The translations under genes were made by a program, and so were the position numbers. Source: an uncultured Halieaceae bacterium (GTDB lineage: Bacteria > Pseudomonadota > Gammaproteobacteria > Pseudomonadales > Halieaceae). Taken from it: a stretch of 64,000 bases of DNA. Numbering within the stretch: the stretch's first letter is position 1; every line of letters starts with the position of its first letter. Below, in pieces: positions 33,158 through 44,130 of the stretch. Where the stretch lies: assembly GCA_913057135.1 (NCBI GenBank), contig CAJXNM010000004.1:35061-99060 (forward strand). The letters are read 5' to 3'. Below the pieces are notes generated by a model. It ran no database searches, was not told where the DNA came from, and saw nothing but the letters and a program-made list of their open reading frames with translations.

Positions 33158-35962
33158 TCAGAGGAACATTTGCATTAGTTCTTCGGTGTGGGCTCGGCGT
33201 CGGGCGGCCATCGCCTCCGGTGCCTCCACCTCGACCTTTTCATCGGGGGTCACCTTAAACAGCGTCTGTCCTTTACTGATAATGACACCGTCGCCCTCAA
33301 TCAACACCTCATCAACCGTACCGGCAAATGGCGCGTAGACCTTGTTGAACATTTTCATGACTTCGACGATGTACAAGGGATCGCCCGCTTCAAAATGATC
33401 GCCGGCGGTGACGTACAGAGGCGCTTCGGGGGCTTCACGGCCGTAGAACATGCCGCCACTGGCCGCCACGATTTCATCGGATTTAGCCACCGGCGGCGGC
33501 GCCAGCGCTTTCGCCATGGCCCCCTGATGGTCCTGGTCTAACAGGCGGTCCGGAATGTGTATGGTGAGATCTTCGTTGACATAGAGCTCATAGAAACCGG
33601 TGAAGCGCGCCATGGCAGGCAACAGTTCCAGCAGCTCCAAACCCGCCTGGAATCCGCGGTGCGCCGCCTGAATCTCTGCCCATACACTCGCCTCAAAGCG
33701 CTCGTCACTGTCCCGTGTCAAGGCATCGCACAGTCCGGCCCAGTCATCCTGATCCAGGCGCTGACTGAGATCACTATAGAAGCCCTCGGCTTCACTGAGA
33801 ATCTGTTGGTCGTGGTCCCAAATCACGTTGGCTGCTGGAGAGTCAGGGGACCAGTCCAATTTGAGGAAATGATAGGTGTCACTGAGGACGTCCACAGGGT
33901 TGTCGGCCCAGCTCAGATGCCCCTTGTCGTAGGAGAACGCCAGCTTGTTGATGCTGAGCCATCCTGCGAGTAGGTGGGGTGATGCCAGTAAGGCCTGTAA
34001 AGGTCGCATCACTAGGGTTTGCTTGCGGGACAGTGCCGCAGCCATGTCCTTGGCATCGGTCGGTGACAGCCCCGCCGTGCGCGCCCTGCACAGTGTTTGC
34101 CAGGCGACATCGAGATCGACGCGCTCGGCTTCACGGGTGAGTTCACCCACCGCCGTCAGATAGGGAACGATAAACTTAGTGGTCGGTCTTGCGTTAATTT
34201 GATTACCTAAAAACCAGTTGACCAAACCGTAGTGGAAGGCCAGGTTGGTGTGCAAATCTGGGCCGCGCAAACTCGTTGCACGTAACACCTCGGCCATGCG
34301 CTCGTAACTGTGTTGGCGGCTATCGCCGACGGTTAGCAACAACGCAATATTGGAGTCGTAGGCACCCGCCAAGGTGTAGTTCATGAAGACATCAGTATCG
34401 GGGTTATGAAGACTGATGCCCTGATCGTCACGAATCTCACCTTCAACAGCATCAGACCAATATTGAATTTGCCCACCGGCACTGGGCTGCAGCGCATCGT
34501 TGGTGGCGTTGAGTCTGGCCTCGACACTGTCATTGAATCGCAGCACCCGCTCGGGCTTTGGCAACTTTGGACCGTGGGCTGCCAACAGCACCATAGCCTC
34601 AACCAACGACTCGACCACAAAGCTGTCATTGGCATCTTCGGGGTTGGTGAACTTCATGGCGTAACACAGTTCGCTCACCCTGTGTTCCACCTGAATACGC
34701 GTGTTCATCTCCATGAAGAAGTGACGGTCGCGATCGACGATACACTCGAAGGTTGATACCGAGTCGAGGCCCACCGCCTCACCAAAACGAGCGGCCTCCT
34801 CCTCCATAGCATCGAGGGTAGAGACATCTTGGGCCAACACCTGAGCTTCGACGGTGCGACCGGCTCGCTCTGCTTCTGCCTGAGCGGCGAGCAGTGACTC
34901 GCGAGTCACCGAAACCTCTAAAAGCTTCTGCTCGTGCATTTGTAATGAGCAGTCCCGACCACCTAAGGTCACAGACCAAACCCCGTTACCCACCACCTGT
35001 ATTTCCTGGTGGCGAGTGGTTTCGATGTTCAGTTCCACCAGCACGTTTTTATTGTCGCCAACGCCGGTGGCTTTGACTTCATTCAGTATTTCACGGACCA
35101 GTTCCGGGGTTTTTTCGGCTTGCCCCAGCGCCACGATACGTTGGCCTTTACCGCCGCCGCCGCCAATGGCTTTCAGTCGAACCCGATTCTCGGGGTAGTC
35201 GGCGTTAATACTGCGCACCGCATCGGTGAGCGTCTCAGCCAATTCGTCGATGGTGTATAGGTCAATGCCTTTGTGATAACTGGCCGCTAACACCAGATCC
35301 GCCAAGGTCTCGAGGGCGGAGGTCTCGAAGGCCTCGTCGGGCACATCGAGGGCTTCGGCTCGACACAAAGCCTTTAGGGTATCGGCACTGGGGTACTTTT
35401 TAAGCAGCGTCAGTGCGGTGCCGTTGTCGATACCGGGCGTCACCGATACGCCAGCCTTCAGCGCGGTGCGCTTGGCTTCATCTTTTAAGCCCGCGTCGTG
35501 GACGGTGCGTGAGCACGGGCCAATAAAATTAAGCCCCGCCCGTTCCATGGCGGCCACCATGGTTTCATCTTCAGCCATAAAACCGTAGCCCGCGAAGATC
35601 GCGTTGTAGTCGTGGGCTTTTGCGATGGCGATGATGTCGTCGATACGTTGCAGTCGCTCTTCTTTTGTGGCGCCGGTGTAATCGGGCACTCGGTGCACAC
35701 GCGAGGGATCCGTCAATACACGCAGCTCGGGGGCCAGTGCCCGGGGATAGACAATAGAATCCTTCTCGGACAGCAAAATCCCATAGTGGCTGATACCCAT
35801 CTCGGCGAAGACGTCCATCGCCTCTTTGCGAATGGGGCCGCGGCAGATGATGAGGGGGCGAATATGGCGACAATCAAACTGCCGGACCCATGTCGATGGC
35901 TGTTCGCCTAGCCGGCGATCTTTGTGAATAAGCGGATTGTGTAAATAATGTTCGTTAGACAC
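33158..35962 (-). CDS. Atypical biotin carboxylase-BCCP subunit of acyl-CoA (propionyl-CoA) carboxylase
   Basis: Carboxylates its own biotin with ATP and bicarbonate for transfer by the partner subunit encoded just upstream. GTG at 35962 is chosen (GGAG eight bases upstream, start after the partner's stop); 934 aa, well above the 650-700 aa of usual PccA/AccA3. The N-terminal domain is followed by an extra stretch of about 70 residues before the ATP-grasp loop GGGGGKGQR (about 265-275). RHQEIQVV, GRDCSLQ and EMNTRIQVEH are conserved, but the usual RRHQK is MHEQK. A ~250-residue helical middle part is unrecognised. BCCP is at the C-terminus with biotin Lys about 870 in EVMKMFN. Propionyl-CoA as substrate is inferred from the operon. 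Confidence 0.85.
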   Translation of the reverse strand: MSNEHYLHNPLIHKDRRLGEQPSTWVRQFDCRHIRPLIICRGPIRKEAMDVFAEMGISHYGILLSEKDSIVYPRALAPELRVLTDPSRVHRVPDYTGATKEERLQRIDDIIAIAKAHDYNAIFAGYGFMAEDETMVAAMERAGLNFIGPCSRTVHDAGLKDEAKRTALKAGVSVTPGIDNGTALTLLKKYPSADTLKALCRAEALDVPDEAFETSALETLADLVLAASYHKGIDLYTIDELAETLTDAVRSINADYPENRVRLKAIGGGGGKGQRIVALGQAEKTPELVREILNEVKATGVGDNKNVLVELNIETTRHQEIQVVGNGVWSVTLGGRDCSLQMHEQKLLEVSVTRESLLAAQAEAERAGRTVEAQVLAQDVSTLDAMEEEAARFGEAVGLDSVSTFECIVDRDRHFFMEMNTRIQVEHRVSELCYAMKFTNPEDANDSFVVESLVEAMVLLAAHGPKLPKPERVLRFNDSVEARLNATNDALQPSAGGQIQYWSDAVEGEIRDDQGISLHNPDTDVFMNYTLAGAYDSNIALLLTVGDSRQHSYERMAEVLRATSLRGPDLHTNLAFHYGLVNWFLGNQINARPTTKFIVPYLTAVGELTREAERVDLDVAWQTLCRARTAGLSPTDAKDMAAALSRKQTLVMRPLQALLASPHLLAGWLSINKLAFSYDKGHLSWADNPVDVLSDTYHFLKLDWSPDSPAANVIWDHDQQILSEAEGFYSDLSQRLDQDDWAGLCDALTRDSDERFEASVWAEIQAAHRGFQAGLELLELLPAMARFTGFYELYVNEDLTIHIPDRLLDQDHQGAMAKALAPPPVAKSDEIVAASGGMFYGREAPEAPLYVTAGDHFEAGDPLYIVEVMKMFNKVYAPFAGTVDEVLIEGDGVIISKGQTLFKVTPDEKVEVEAPEAMAARRRAHTEELMQMFL

Positions 35963-35987
35963 GCGCAAGTTCTCCCTGTAACGCGAC

Positions 35988-37733
35988 TCAGTGGAATTCA
36001 CGCTGCACATCCTGCAGCGGTCCGGCTTCGTAATGGCGTAAACAGAACGCTAGGTGTTCAGTGAGCACCTGGCGCAGGTCATCTGGCATCACAATTTGGG
36101 AGATAGAGCCTAAACTCAGTGCCTCCTCGGGGTTCATGATTTCGCGCTCATAGCGTTGAGCCAGCTCGGCCTCGGCCTGCTTGGCCCAAGCGCGCACTTG
36201 CTGTTCGGCCTCCGCCTTGGCGTCGACTTCACTCAAACCTTGAGCACGCTGTACTTCGGTCTCTCGCGCAATACGCTCGGCAACACTGCCGCGAATGGCT
36301 TTGAGCTCCTCTTTGTAGACATACTCAACCCCTGCGGGGCCCATTACAGCAACCCGAGTAGTGGGTAGCGCCACCACAAAGTCGGCCCCGGTGGGGTAGT
36401 TGTTGTAACTGGCGTAGGCGCCACCAAACGCATTGCGCACCAACACCAGGAAGCGAGGTGTCCGTAAATCAACAATGGCATCGAGCATGGCCCGCCCAGC
36501 CTGCACAATCCCTCGATGTTCCTGCTCGCGACCCGGGAGGAATCCCGTCGTATCCTCTAGGAACATGACTGGTATGTTGTACAAATTACAAAAACGAATG
36601 AAGCGCGCGTTTTTATAAGCGGCGTCAATATCAATTTGACCTGACGAAACCGCTGAATTATTGGCGACGAACCCCACAACGTGGCCACCCATCCGACCGA
36701 AGGCGGTAATGGTATTTCGCGCTCGCTCCGCCTGCACTTCAAGGAAGTCGCCGTGATCGCACAATTGTTGAATCAAAATGGTGATATCCACCGGTGTGTT
36801 GAAACCCGTGGGTGAGTTAAAGGCTTTGCGCAGCAAGATATCGATATCGCGGGTACTGCGATGGGCTGGATCTGAGCTGGGTTGATAGGCCGGTGCCACT
36901 TGATTGGAATCGGGCAAGTACTTAAGAATCTCGCGCACTTTTCGTAATGCGCCGACTTCATCGTCGACAACAAAATCCGTAACGCCCGTTTGGCTGTGTA
37001 CGTTGGGACCTCCCAGTTCGTCGGGGGTAATGTCCTCACCCAGTACCGACTTCACGACCCCAGGCCCGGTTAAACCAAAGAACGTATCCCTTGGTTGGAT
37101 CAAAAAACTACCTTGTCGCGGAAGATAACTGCCACCACCGGCGTTAAACCCGAACATACACATGATACTTGGCACGATGCCGCTAATTTTTCGCAAAGCA
37201 GTAAACGCGTCGGCATATCCATCAAGACCGCCAACACCCGCGGGAATATAAGCCCCCGCAGAGTCGTTCAATCCAACCAGTGGGATCTTGCGCTTGGCCG
37301 CTAATTCAAACAACTTCGCGAGCTTGCGGCCGTTGGTCGCGTCCATTGAACCGGCTCGAACCGTAAAATCATGACCGTAGATAGCAACATCGCGACCATC
37401 TATTTGAATCACCGCGGTAACCAGCGACGCGCCGTCTAAATTGGGACCCCAGTTTTGATACAACACATGGGGCTCAGCATCGGCTAGACAGCGAATACGC
37501 TCCCAAATGGTCATTCGCTTTTTTTGATGCTGTCGTTGAATCGACTGTATACCCGCTGCCACATAGGGACGCTGCTGTAACTCGCGCCCACGCTCAAGGG
37601 TGGCCTCATAGCACCCTTGTGTCGGTTGGGTGGGTGTATCGTCGGCGCTTTGACCAAACGGGTTTGTCAGACTTGCGTAGGGCGTCGGCGAGCCACCTGT
37701 TACAGTAGCTCCCTTGGCGGTGTGATCACTCAT
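35988..37733 (-). CDS. Acyl-CoA (propionyl-CoA) carboxylase carboxyltransferase subunit
   Basis: Transfers carboxyl from biotin to an acyl-CoA. 581 aa, longer than common PccB (about 510-540), with extra N- and C-terminal sequence. Both crotonase-like halves are seen: [32 protein letters not shown] N-half with an oxyanion GG pair in [10 protein letters not shown], and the C-half with [17 protein letters not shown] and [13 protein letters not shown]. The C-terminus carries a long charged helix (about 500-545). First gene of the operon carboxyltransferase, biotin carboxylase, epimerase, mutase, MeaB, so propionyl-CoA is the likely substrate. Confidence 0.92.
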   Translation of the reverse strand: MSDHTAKGATVTGGSPTPYASLTNPFGQSADDTPTQPTQGCYEATLERGRELQQRPYVAAGIQSIQRQHQKKRMTIWERIRCLADAEPHVLYQNWGPNLDGASLVTAVIQIDGRDVAIYGHDFTVRAGSMDATNGRKLAKLFELAAKRKIPLVGLNDSAGAYIPAGVGGLDGYADAFTALRKISGIVPSIMCMFGFNAGGGSYLPRQGSFLIQPRDTFFGLTGPGVVKSVLGEDITPDELGGPNVHSQTGVTDFVVDDEVGALRKVREILKYLPDSNQVAPAYQPSSDPAHRSTRDIDILLRKAFNSPTGFNTPVDITILIQQLCDHGDFLEVQAERARNTITAFGRMGGHVVGFVANNSAVSSGQIDIDAAYKNARFIRFCNLYNIPVMFLEDTTGFLPGREQEHRGIVQAGRAMLDAIVDLRTPRFLVLVRNAFGGAYASYNNYPTGADFVVALPTTRVAVMGPAGVEYVYKEELKAIRGSVAERIARETEVQRAQGLSEVDAKAEAEQQVRAWAKQAEAELAQRYEREIMNPEEALSLGSISQIVMPDDLRQVLTEHLAFCLRHYEAGPLQDVQREFH

Positions 37734-37906
37734 AGGGACACTCGTTATATGACGGGCTTAGGGTGTTTACGATGCTACGGCGGTGGCGTTTCGCTGCTAG
37801 TGGGTGGCAATCCCAAACAACACACGACACACGGCACGCTGACGGTACTTTCAATGTAACCTTGGTGTCAATTTGATGCGATTTTTGCATAAGGCGCGCG
37901 GCATCT

Positions 37907-39196
37907 GTGAACAATAGTTACTGTGAACTGGATTACAACGAAGACGCCACCGTCTATGCCTGTGCGCTCGCCGATCAACCAGGGTTTGCGTTTCTCGACA
38001 GTCGTAAGCGGCATGAAGCCAATGGCCGCTACGATATCATCTGCGCATTACCCGCTGAGCGCTTCACCCTGACGGACGATGACGCTGCCGGATGGATGCG
38101 TCGAATTGAAGACTGTCTGCGCCACTATGGTGCCGGCGCTATCGCTATTGGTCATTTAGACTATGACAGTGCGGCGGCAACACTGGGGGTAACAGGACGA
38201 TCATTCCAACCCGCCTCTGCCGCCATCTACCGCTGGCATGTGCTGCAGGATCACGGCCTGAAACGTAGTTGGCTCGTCAGTGACGCTGGCGTGGCCGATG
38301 AAGCGTTGCAACCTATCCGCCAGCGCTTGCTATGCCCCCCCAAATCAAGCCCCGGTTTCAAATTACTCACACCGTTTACCCCCGAGTGCCCGCGAACTGA
38401 CTATGTAGCGGCGGTAAAGCGGGTGAAGGATTACATTGGCCAAGGGGACTGTTACCAAGTCAATTTCGCCCAGCGCTTCGTGAGCAGGTTTCAGGGGGAT
38501 TGTTTCACGGCCTTTCTGGAACTGCGGAACGTAGCGCCGGGGGACTTTAGTGCGTTCTTGAGACCCTCCCCTGCCCATAGCATTTTATCGATGTCGCCCG
38601 AGCGATTCCTCTCGATCAGCAACCGCCAGGTGGTCACCCAACCCATCAAAGGCACTCGACCTCGGCACCCCGACCCCAAGGAAGACCAGCGAATTGCGGA
38701 AGAGCTTCGGCTCAGCATGAAAGATCGCGCTGAGAATGTGATGATCACAGACTTATTGCGCAATGACCTTGGTCGCTATTGTGAACCGGGCTCAGTAGTC
38801 ACCAACGAGCTGTGTGCGCTACATCACTACGATAACGTTCATCATCTGGTCAGCACCGTTAGCGGTGTACTGAAGCAGGAGACCAGTCCCGGCACTATTC
38901 TGCTCGGCTGCTCCCCGGGAGGATCCATTACCGGCGCCCCCAAAAAACGCGCTACCGAGATTATCCATGAGTTAGAGACGGAGCCCAGGGGTAGCTACTG
39001 CGGCAGCGTGTTTGCGATATGGCCTGACGGACGCTTGCAATCAAGTATCGCCATTCGCACTGTCGAGGCCCTCAATGACAAGCTTTACTGCTGGGGGGGT
39101 GGTGGCATCGTCTATGACTCTGAGCCAGACGCGGAGTACCAAGAGACCCTCGACAAGGTCGGTCCTTTCATGCGGACGCTCGAGGGAATGACCTAA
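37907..39196 (+). CDS. pabB: Aminodeoxychorismate synthase component I
   Basis: Makes 4-amino-4-deoxychorismate for folate. 429 aa from a GTG start. The chorismate-binding domain (about 165-425) has IGQGDCYQVNFAQRF, SPERFLSI, the PIKGT motif typical of PabB with its active-site Lys, NVMITDLLRNDLGR and GSITGAPKKRATEII. The N-terminal half is more divergent (FLDSRKR). The partner glutaminase PabA is not in the window. It is divergent from the carboxylase operon and convergent with cysB. Confidence 0.92.
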   Translation: MNNSYCELDYNEDATVYACALADQPGFAFLDSRKRHEANGRYDIICALPAERFTLTDDDAAGWMRRIEDCLRHYGAGAIAIGHLDYDSAAATLGVTGRSFQPASAAIYRWHVLQDHGLKRSWLVSDAGVADEALQPIRQRLLCPPKSSPGFKLLTPFTPECPRTDYVAAVKRVKDYIGQGDCYQVNFAQRFVSRFQGDCFTAFLELRNVAPGDFSAFLRPSPAHSILSMSPERFLSISNRQVVTQPIKGTRPRHPDPKEDQRIAEELRLSMKDRAENVMITDLLRNDLGRYCEPGSVVTNELCALHHYDNVHHLVSTVSGVLKQETSPGTILLGCSPGGSITGAPKKRATEIIHELETEPRGSYCGSVFAIWPDGRLQSSIAIRTVEALNDKLYCWGGGGIVYDSEPDAEYQETLDKVGPFMRTLEGMT

Positions 39197-39250
39197 GCGG
39201 GCTGCAGTAAGCTCGCAACAACCCCATACATTCTTAGGGTCAGCCGATAA

Positions 39251-40237
<987 letters not shown>

Positions 40238-40312
40238 TCACCCTGTCTCTGCCTTTGGCGGAGACGCCTTGGGATGACCTCAATAAAAGAAATAAGGAAC
40301 GCTATTTTTATA

Positions 40313-41239
40313 CTAATCTGCGGAGCTTACATCGACTTTCGTCTGGTTCGCTACCCCATGGGGTACATGACCGGTGGTGATATGCTCGGCAGCCAAATCA
40401 CAATGGGTTTGCTGGTCATCAAAAAAAACATCAGCGCGGTAGGCTCGAAGAAATTCGGTCTTGTTCATACCACCGAGAAAAATCGATTCATCAATGCGGA
40501 TATCCCAAGCGCGGAGTGTGCGTATGACTCGCTCGTGTGCCGGTGCAGAGCGGGCGGTTACCAGCGCTGTTCGAATCGGTGATTCGGTGGCTGGGAACGC
40601 GCTTTGTAAGCGCTGTAGGGCAAATAAGAAGCTCTTAAATGGGCCACCTTGAAGGGGTTCGTGGCGTGCGGCCCGCTCGCTTGCGGTGAAAGCCTCAAGT
40701 CCTCCCTCTTTGAAAACCCGCTCGGCTTCATCGGAAAACAAAACCGCATCGCCATCGAATGCAAAGCGTATTTGACGGATATCCGCATCCTGCCGCCCGC
40801 CCGATACCAAGGTGGCGGCCGCTACATTATTCTCGAGAGCTTTGCGCACATCGTCGGACTCTGACGACAAAAACAGTTGGCAGCCAAAGGCGTGAATATA
40901 TCGCCAAGGGGGTTCCCCACCGCAGAAAGCGGCCCGGGTAATGCCTAGACCGTAGTGCTCTATCGAGTTAAACACCCGCAGACCCGTGTCGGCACTGTTG
41001 CGGGACAGCAGCACCACCTCGACACCCAAGGGCTCTTCCACCTGTCCATTAAGATCGAGCAGCTTGCGCACCATGGTGAACGCCTGACCCGGCGCCAAAG
41101 GATCTTGCTCATGGGCAATTTGATAGCGGGAGTAAGCTTCTAGCCCCTGCTCCTCAAAGACCCTGTGTGCCTCATCGAGATCGAATAACGCCCGGGAGGA
41201 AATCGCGATAACCAGCTTCTCCGGGTGCATAGCAGCCAC
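40313..41239 (-). CDS. Cytosolic 5'-nucleotidase (PF06189 type)
   Basis: 308 aa protein of the 5'-nucleotidase family related to eukaryotic cytosolic type I enzymes, releasing phosphate from nucleoside monophosphates. Family stretches: LVIAISSRALFDLDEAH with the nucleophile-type Asp pair, EVVLLSRNSADTGLRVFNSI, FDGDAVLFSDEAERVF and the C-terminal DVFFDDQQTHCDLA. A second Met at residue 4 is an alternative start. It begins five bases after the symporter gene on the same strand, so they likely share a transcript. The preferred nucleotide is unknown. Confidence 0.88.
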   Translation of the reverse strand: MAAMHPEKLVIAISSRALFDLDEAHRVFEEQGLEAYSRYQIAHEQDPLAPGQAFTMVRKLLDLNGQVEEPLGVEVVLLSRNSADTGLRVFNSIEHYGLGITRAAFCGGEPPWRYIHAFGCQLFLSSESDDVRKALENNVAAATLVSGGRQDADIRQIRFAFDGDAVLFSDEAERVFKEGGLEAFTASERAARHEPLQGGPFKSFLFALQRLQSAFPATESPIRTALVTARSAPAHERVIRTLRAWDIRIDESIFLGGMNKTEFLRAYRADVFFDDQQTHCDLAAEHITTGHVPHGVANQTKVDVSSAD

Positions 41240-41244
41240 AACAA

Positions 41245-42591
41245 TTAGCCCTCTTGAGCCTTATCGGTTGCCGATGCGAAGTAGCCGCGACTCAACTTGA
41301 AGACAACGGGCGACAGCAACAAAAGCCCAATGAGGTTAGGGATCGCCATAAAGGCATTGAGCGTGTCTGCGATTAACCAAACAATACCTAGGTTCAAGCC
41401 TGCTCCCACAGGGATAGCTAACACCCACAACACCCTGAAGGGGACAATACCGCGAGTGCCAAACAAGTAAACAACGCAGCGCTCCCCGTAGAACGACCAT
41501 CCAATCATGGTGGTCACCGCAAACAAAACAACACCCACCGTGACAACCCACTCGCCACCGGGTATTCCCTGTGCAAACGCCATTGCGGTCAGGCTAGCGC
41601 CAGATTCACCCGTCTGCCAGACACCTGTAATCACAATAACAAGGCCGGTCATGGTGCAAATGATGAGCGTATCAATCAGGGTGCCCAGCATGGCGACCAA
41701 GCCCTGCTCCACCGGCTCATTGGTTTGTGCCGCCGCGTGGGCGATAGGCGCGCTGCCAAGGCCTGCTTCATTGGAAAAGACACCCCTCGCAACACCAAAA
41801 CGAATCGCCGCCCAAATCGTTACCCCCGCGAAACCGCCAGCGGCCGATGCGCCGGTAAACGCATTAGAGATGATGGTAGAGAACGCCGAGGGAATAGCTC
41901 CTGCGTTAGCAACAAGCACCACGATGCTCATCAGGAGATAGGCAATAGCCATGAACGGAACCACAGTGCCTGCGATGGCCGCTATCCGTCGGATACCGCC
42001 CAACACAACGCTACCGACAACGACCATTAAAACCACACCTGTCGCCTGCCAAGGTACGTTTAGATTATCGGTGAGCACCTGAGCGACAGAGTTAGATTGG
42101 ACGGTATTGGCAAGACCAAAACCTGCCATCGCACCGAACAGCGCAAATGCGGTAGCCAACCAAGCCCAACGTGGCCCCAAACCATTGCGGATGTAATACA
42201 TGGGACCACCGCTGTAGCCCCCAAGGGCGTCTCGCTCTCGGTAATGTACCGCCAACACACCCTCTGCGTATTTGGTGGCCATACCAAACAGCGCCGTGAT
42301 CCACATCCAGAACAAGGCGCCGGGACCACCCAGTGCGATAGCGGTTGCGACCCCGGCAATATTGCCGGTACCGATGGTCGCAGAGAGTGACGTCATCAGC
42401 GCCCTAAACGGTGCGATATCCCCCTGCCCCGTTCCACTAAAGCCGTTGAGCAATAACCCAAAGGCCGTGGGTATTCGGCGTAGGGTCAAAAACCCCAAAC
42501 CCAGGGTAAGAAAAACCCCCGTACCCAGTAGTAGCACCAGCATGCCCGGGCCCCAAGCATAACCATTGATGACTGTGACAAATGCTTCCAT
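41245..42591 (-). CDS. Alanine/glycine:sodium symporter (AGCS family)
   Basis: Inner-membrane carrier for alanine or glycine with Na+. 448 aa with about ten or eleven hydrophobic spans. Family marks: GTGNIAGVATAIALGGPGALFWMW, YAEGVLAVHYRERD, GGPMYYIRNGL and GVFSNEAGLGSAPIAHAAA (the AGCS signature). It precedes the 5'-nucleotidase gene. I looked for a glycine riboswitch upstream; the 84-bp gap to yajC is too short. Confidence 0.93.
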   Translation of the reverse strand: MEAFVTVINGYAWGPGMLVLLLGTGVFLTLGLGFLTLRRIPTAFGLLLNGFSGTGQGDIAPFRALMTSLSATIGTGNIAGVATAIALGGPGALFWMWITALFGMATKYAEGVLAVHYRERDALGGYSGGPMYYIRNGLGPRWAWLATAFALFGAMAGFGLANTVQSNSVAQVLTDNLNVPWQATGVVLMVVVGSVVLGGIRRIAAIAGTVVPFMAIAYLLMSIVVLVANAGAIPSAFSTIISNAFTGASAAGGFAGVTIWAAIRFGVARGVFSNEAGLGSAPIAHAAAQTNEPVEQGLVAMLGTLIDTLIICTMTGLVIVITGVWQTGESGASLTAMAFAQGIPGGEWVVTVGVVLFAVTTMIGWSFYGERCVVYLFGTRGIVPFRVLWVLAIPVGAGLNLGIVWLIADTLNAFMAIPNLIGLLLLSPVVFKLSRGYFASATDKAQEG

Positions 42592-42675
42592 GTGCCTACC
42601 TTGTTATTGTCCTATGAAGCCATGAGCGATCGTTTCGGTGCAGCGTTTAATGTGGCTTTTACAACGCTTGCAACA

Positions 42676-43011
42676 CTACTCTGAACCAACTGATTTCAGA
42701 GTACCCTTCGGTAGTACCGCGCTGACATGAACACGCTGAAACTTCAACTCAACGTTATTAGCCACCCGAACAGTGACGTAGTTGTCATCGAGCCCTGTGA
42801 TCTTGCCCAAGATGCCCGAAGAGGTGACGACTTCATCACCCTTGCCCAAATTGGCGATTAAATCTCGGTGCTCCTTCTGCCGCTTTTGCTGGGGTCGAAT
42901 GATCATGAACCAAAAAACGGCACACAAAACAACGATGAACCCTAACTGGATCAGATCGGCACCCGGAGCCGCTTGCGCACCCCCTTGAGCATAGGCTTTA
43001 GCAATCAACAT
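42676..43011 (-). CDS. yajC: Preprotein translocase accessory subunit YajC
   Basis: Small single-span inner-membrane protein associated with SecDF. 111 aa: one hydrophobic helix (LIQLGFIVVLCAVFWFMIIRP in part, about 22-41), then RPQQKRQKEHRDLIANLGKGDEVVTSSGILGKI. Oddly it stands away from tgt and secDF, its usual partners, and lies between xth and an AGCS symporter. The tgt-yajC-secD order may have been broken here, or this is a second copy. Confidence 0.93.
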   Translation of the reverse strand: MLIAKAYAQGGAQAAPGADLIQLGFIVVLCAVFWFMIIRPQQKRQKEHRDLIANLGKGDEVVTSSGILGKITGLDDNYVTVRVANNVELKFQRVHVSAVLPKGTLKSVGSE

Positions 43012-43033
43012 TTGACATAGTCTCCTTGGAAAA

Positions 43034-43053
43034 GGCCGCCACTTTAAGCGGCC
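43034..43053 (-). terminator. Rho-independent terminator after exonuclease III gene
   Basis: Read on the minus strand, GGCCGC, an eight-base loop and GCGGCC are followed by TTTT. It lies between the xth stop and the yajC start, so yajC probably has its own promoter or is reached by readthrough. Confidence 0.6.
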
Positions 43054-43100
43054 ACAACGGCGCTGGCAATGCGCTAATTAAGATCTGAGCAGCGAAAGAG

Positions 43101-43868
43101 TCACCAGTCAAATTCAATGGTCAAGGGCGCGTGGTCCGAAAATCGCTGATCTCGGTAGATGGCCGTGTTGGTCACCCTGGAGCGCAGACCGGGCGTGACC
43201 AACATGTAGTCAAGACGCCAGCCAACATTCTTGGACCAAGCCTGGCCACGATTGCTCCACCACGTGTATTGCTCTGGCTCCTCGTTGACAACACGAAAGG
43301 CGTCGACCCAACCGAGCTCATCAAATACCCGATCTAACCATGCGCGTTCGTGGGGTAAGAACCCCGAGTTTTTTTGATTGGCTCGCCAGTTTTTTAAATC
43401 AATCTCGCGATGGCATATATTCCAATCGGCACAAATAATAAATTCTCTTCGCTTGCGTCTTAGCGCCCGTAAATGCTCAAAAAAATGGAGCATAAACTGC
43501 TCTTTGCGCGCCTGAGCCTCATCGCCACTGGACCCGGAAGGCACATAAAGAGAGATAACACTGATGCCCTCGAAATCTGCCTGTAAATAACGACCCTCTG
43601 AGTCAACCGGCTCCCAGCCAAGCTGCGTTGTAACCTTATTAGGTTTTGCCCGCGCATAGAGCGCAGTACCGCTGTAACCCTTTCGTTCAGCATCGTTATA
43701 AAAGCAGTGGTAGCCCGCCGGTTGAAACACAGTGTCCGTTAATTGGTGTACCTGCGCTTTGGTCTCTTGAATACACACAACATCGGGACTCTCGCCTTCC
43801 AACCATTCAAAAAAGCCCTTGCGCTGCGCAGCGCGAATGCCATTGGTGTTGCAGGTAATTACTTTCAC
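43101..43868 (-). CDS. xthA: Exodeoxyribonuclease III (AP endonuclease)
   Basis: Base-excision repair nuclease cutting at abasic sites and removing 3' blocks. 255 aa of the EEP fold. Metal/active-site motifs: CNTNGIRAA, CIQETKA (Glu), LYVPSGS, CADWNICHREIDLKNW (Asp, Asn) and SDHAPLTIEF (Asp-His). The protein matches the ExoA/Xth subgroup with LDYMLVTPGLR. Monocistronic by appearance: a hairpin terminator follows. Confidence 0.95.
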   Translation of the reverse strand: MKVITCNTNGIRAAQRKGFFEWLEGESPDVVCIQETKAQVHQLTDTVFQPAGYHCFYNDAERKGYSGTALYARAKPNKVTTQLGWEPVDSEGRYLQADFEGISVISLYVPSGSSGDEAQARKEQFMLHFFEHLRALRRKRREFIICADWNICHREIDLKNWRANQKNSGFLPHERAWLDRVFDELGWVDAFRVVNEEPEQYTWWSNRGQAWSKNVGWRLDYMLVTPGLRSRVTNTAIYRDQRFSDHAPLTIEFDW

Positions 43869-44130
43869 AGCTTGAAAAACTCCTTGTGTGTGAACCAGAC
43901 CACATTCACCGGGTGAATCTCGTGATCATGCTCACGATTCTATCGACCCGACTCCGCGTTGACCGTCAGCCTGCCTAGTATCGCCTCAACACAACAACAA
44001 ACGCGTTTCACAACAGCGCTCTAGCTCACACGGTTAAAGAATTGGGAAATTGAACATGGCAACCCAGGTTTAAAATTCATCTATCAACACGGCATCAACG
44101 AAAAATGCCTACGCTATTCAGCGCTCGCTT

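Noticed and set aside
39197..39250. Weak stem between pabB and cysB (GCGGGCT...AGCTCGC)
   Set aside because: Seven pairs with a wobble and no T-run; not strong enough to call a terminator.
42592..42675. Possible glycine riboswitch ahead of the AGCS symporter
   Set aside because: Gap is 84 bp with no recognisable aptamer core.
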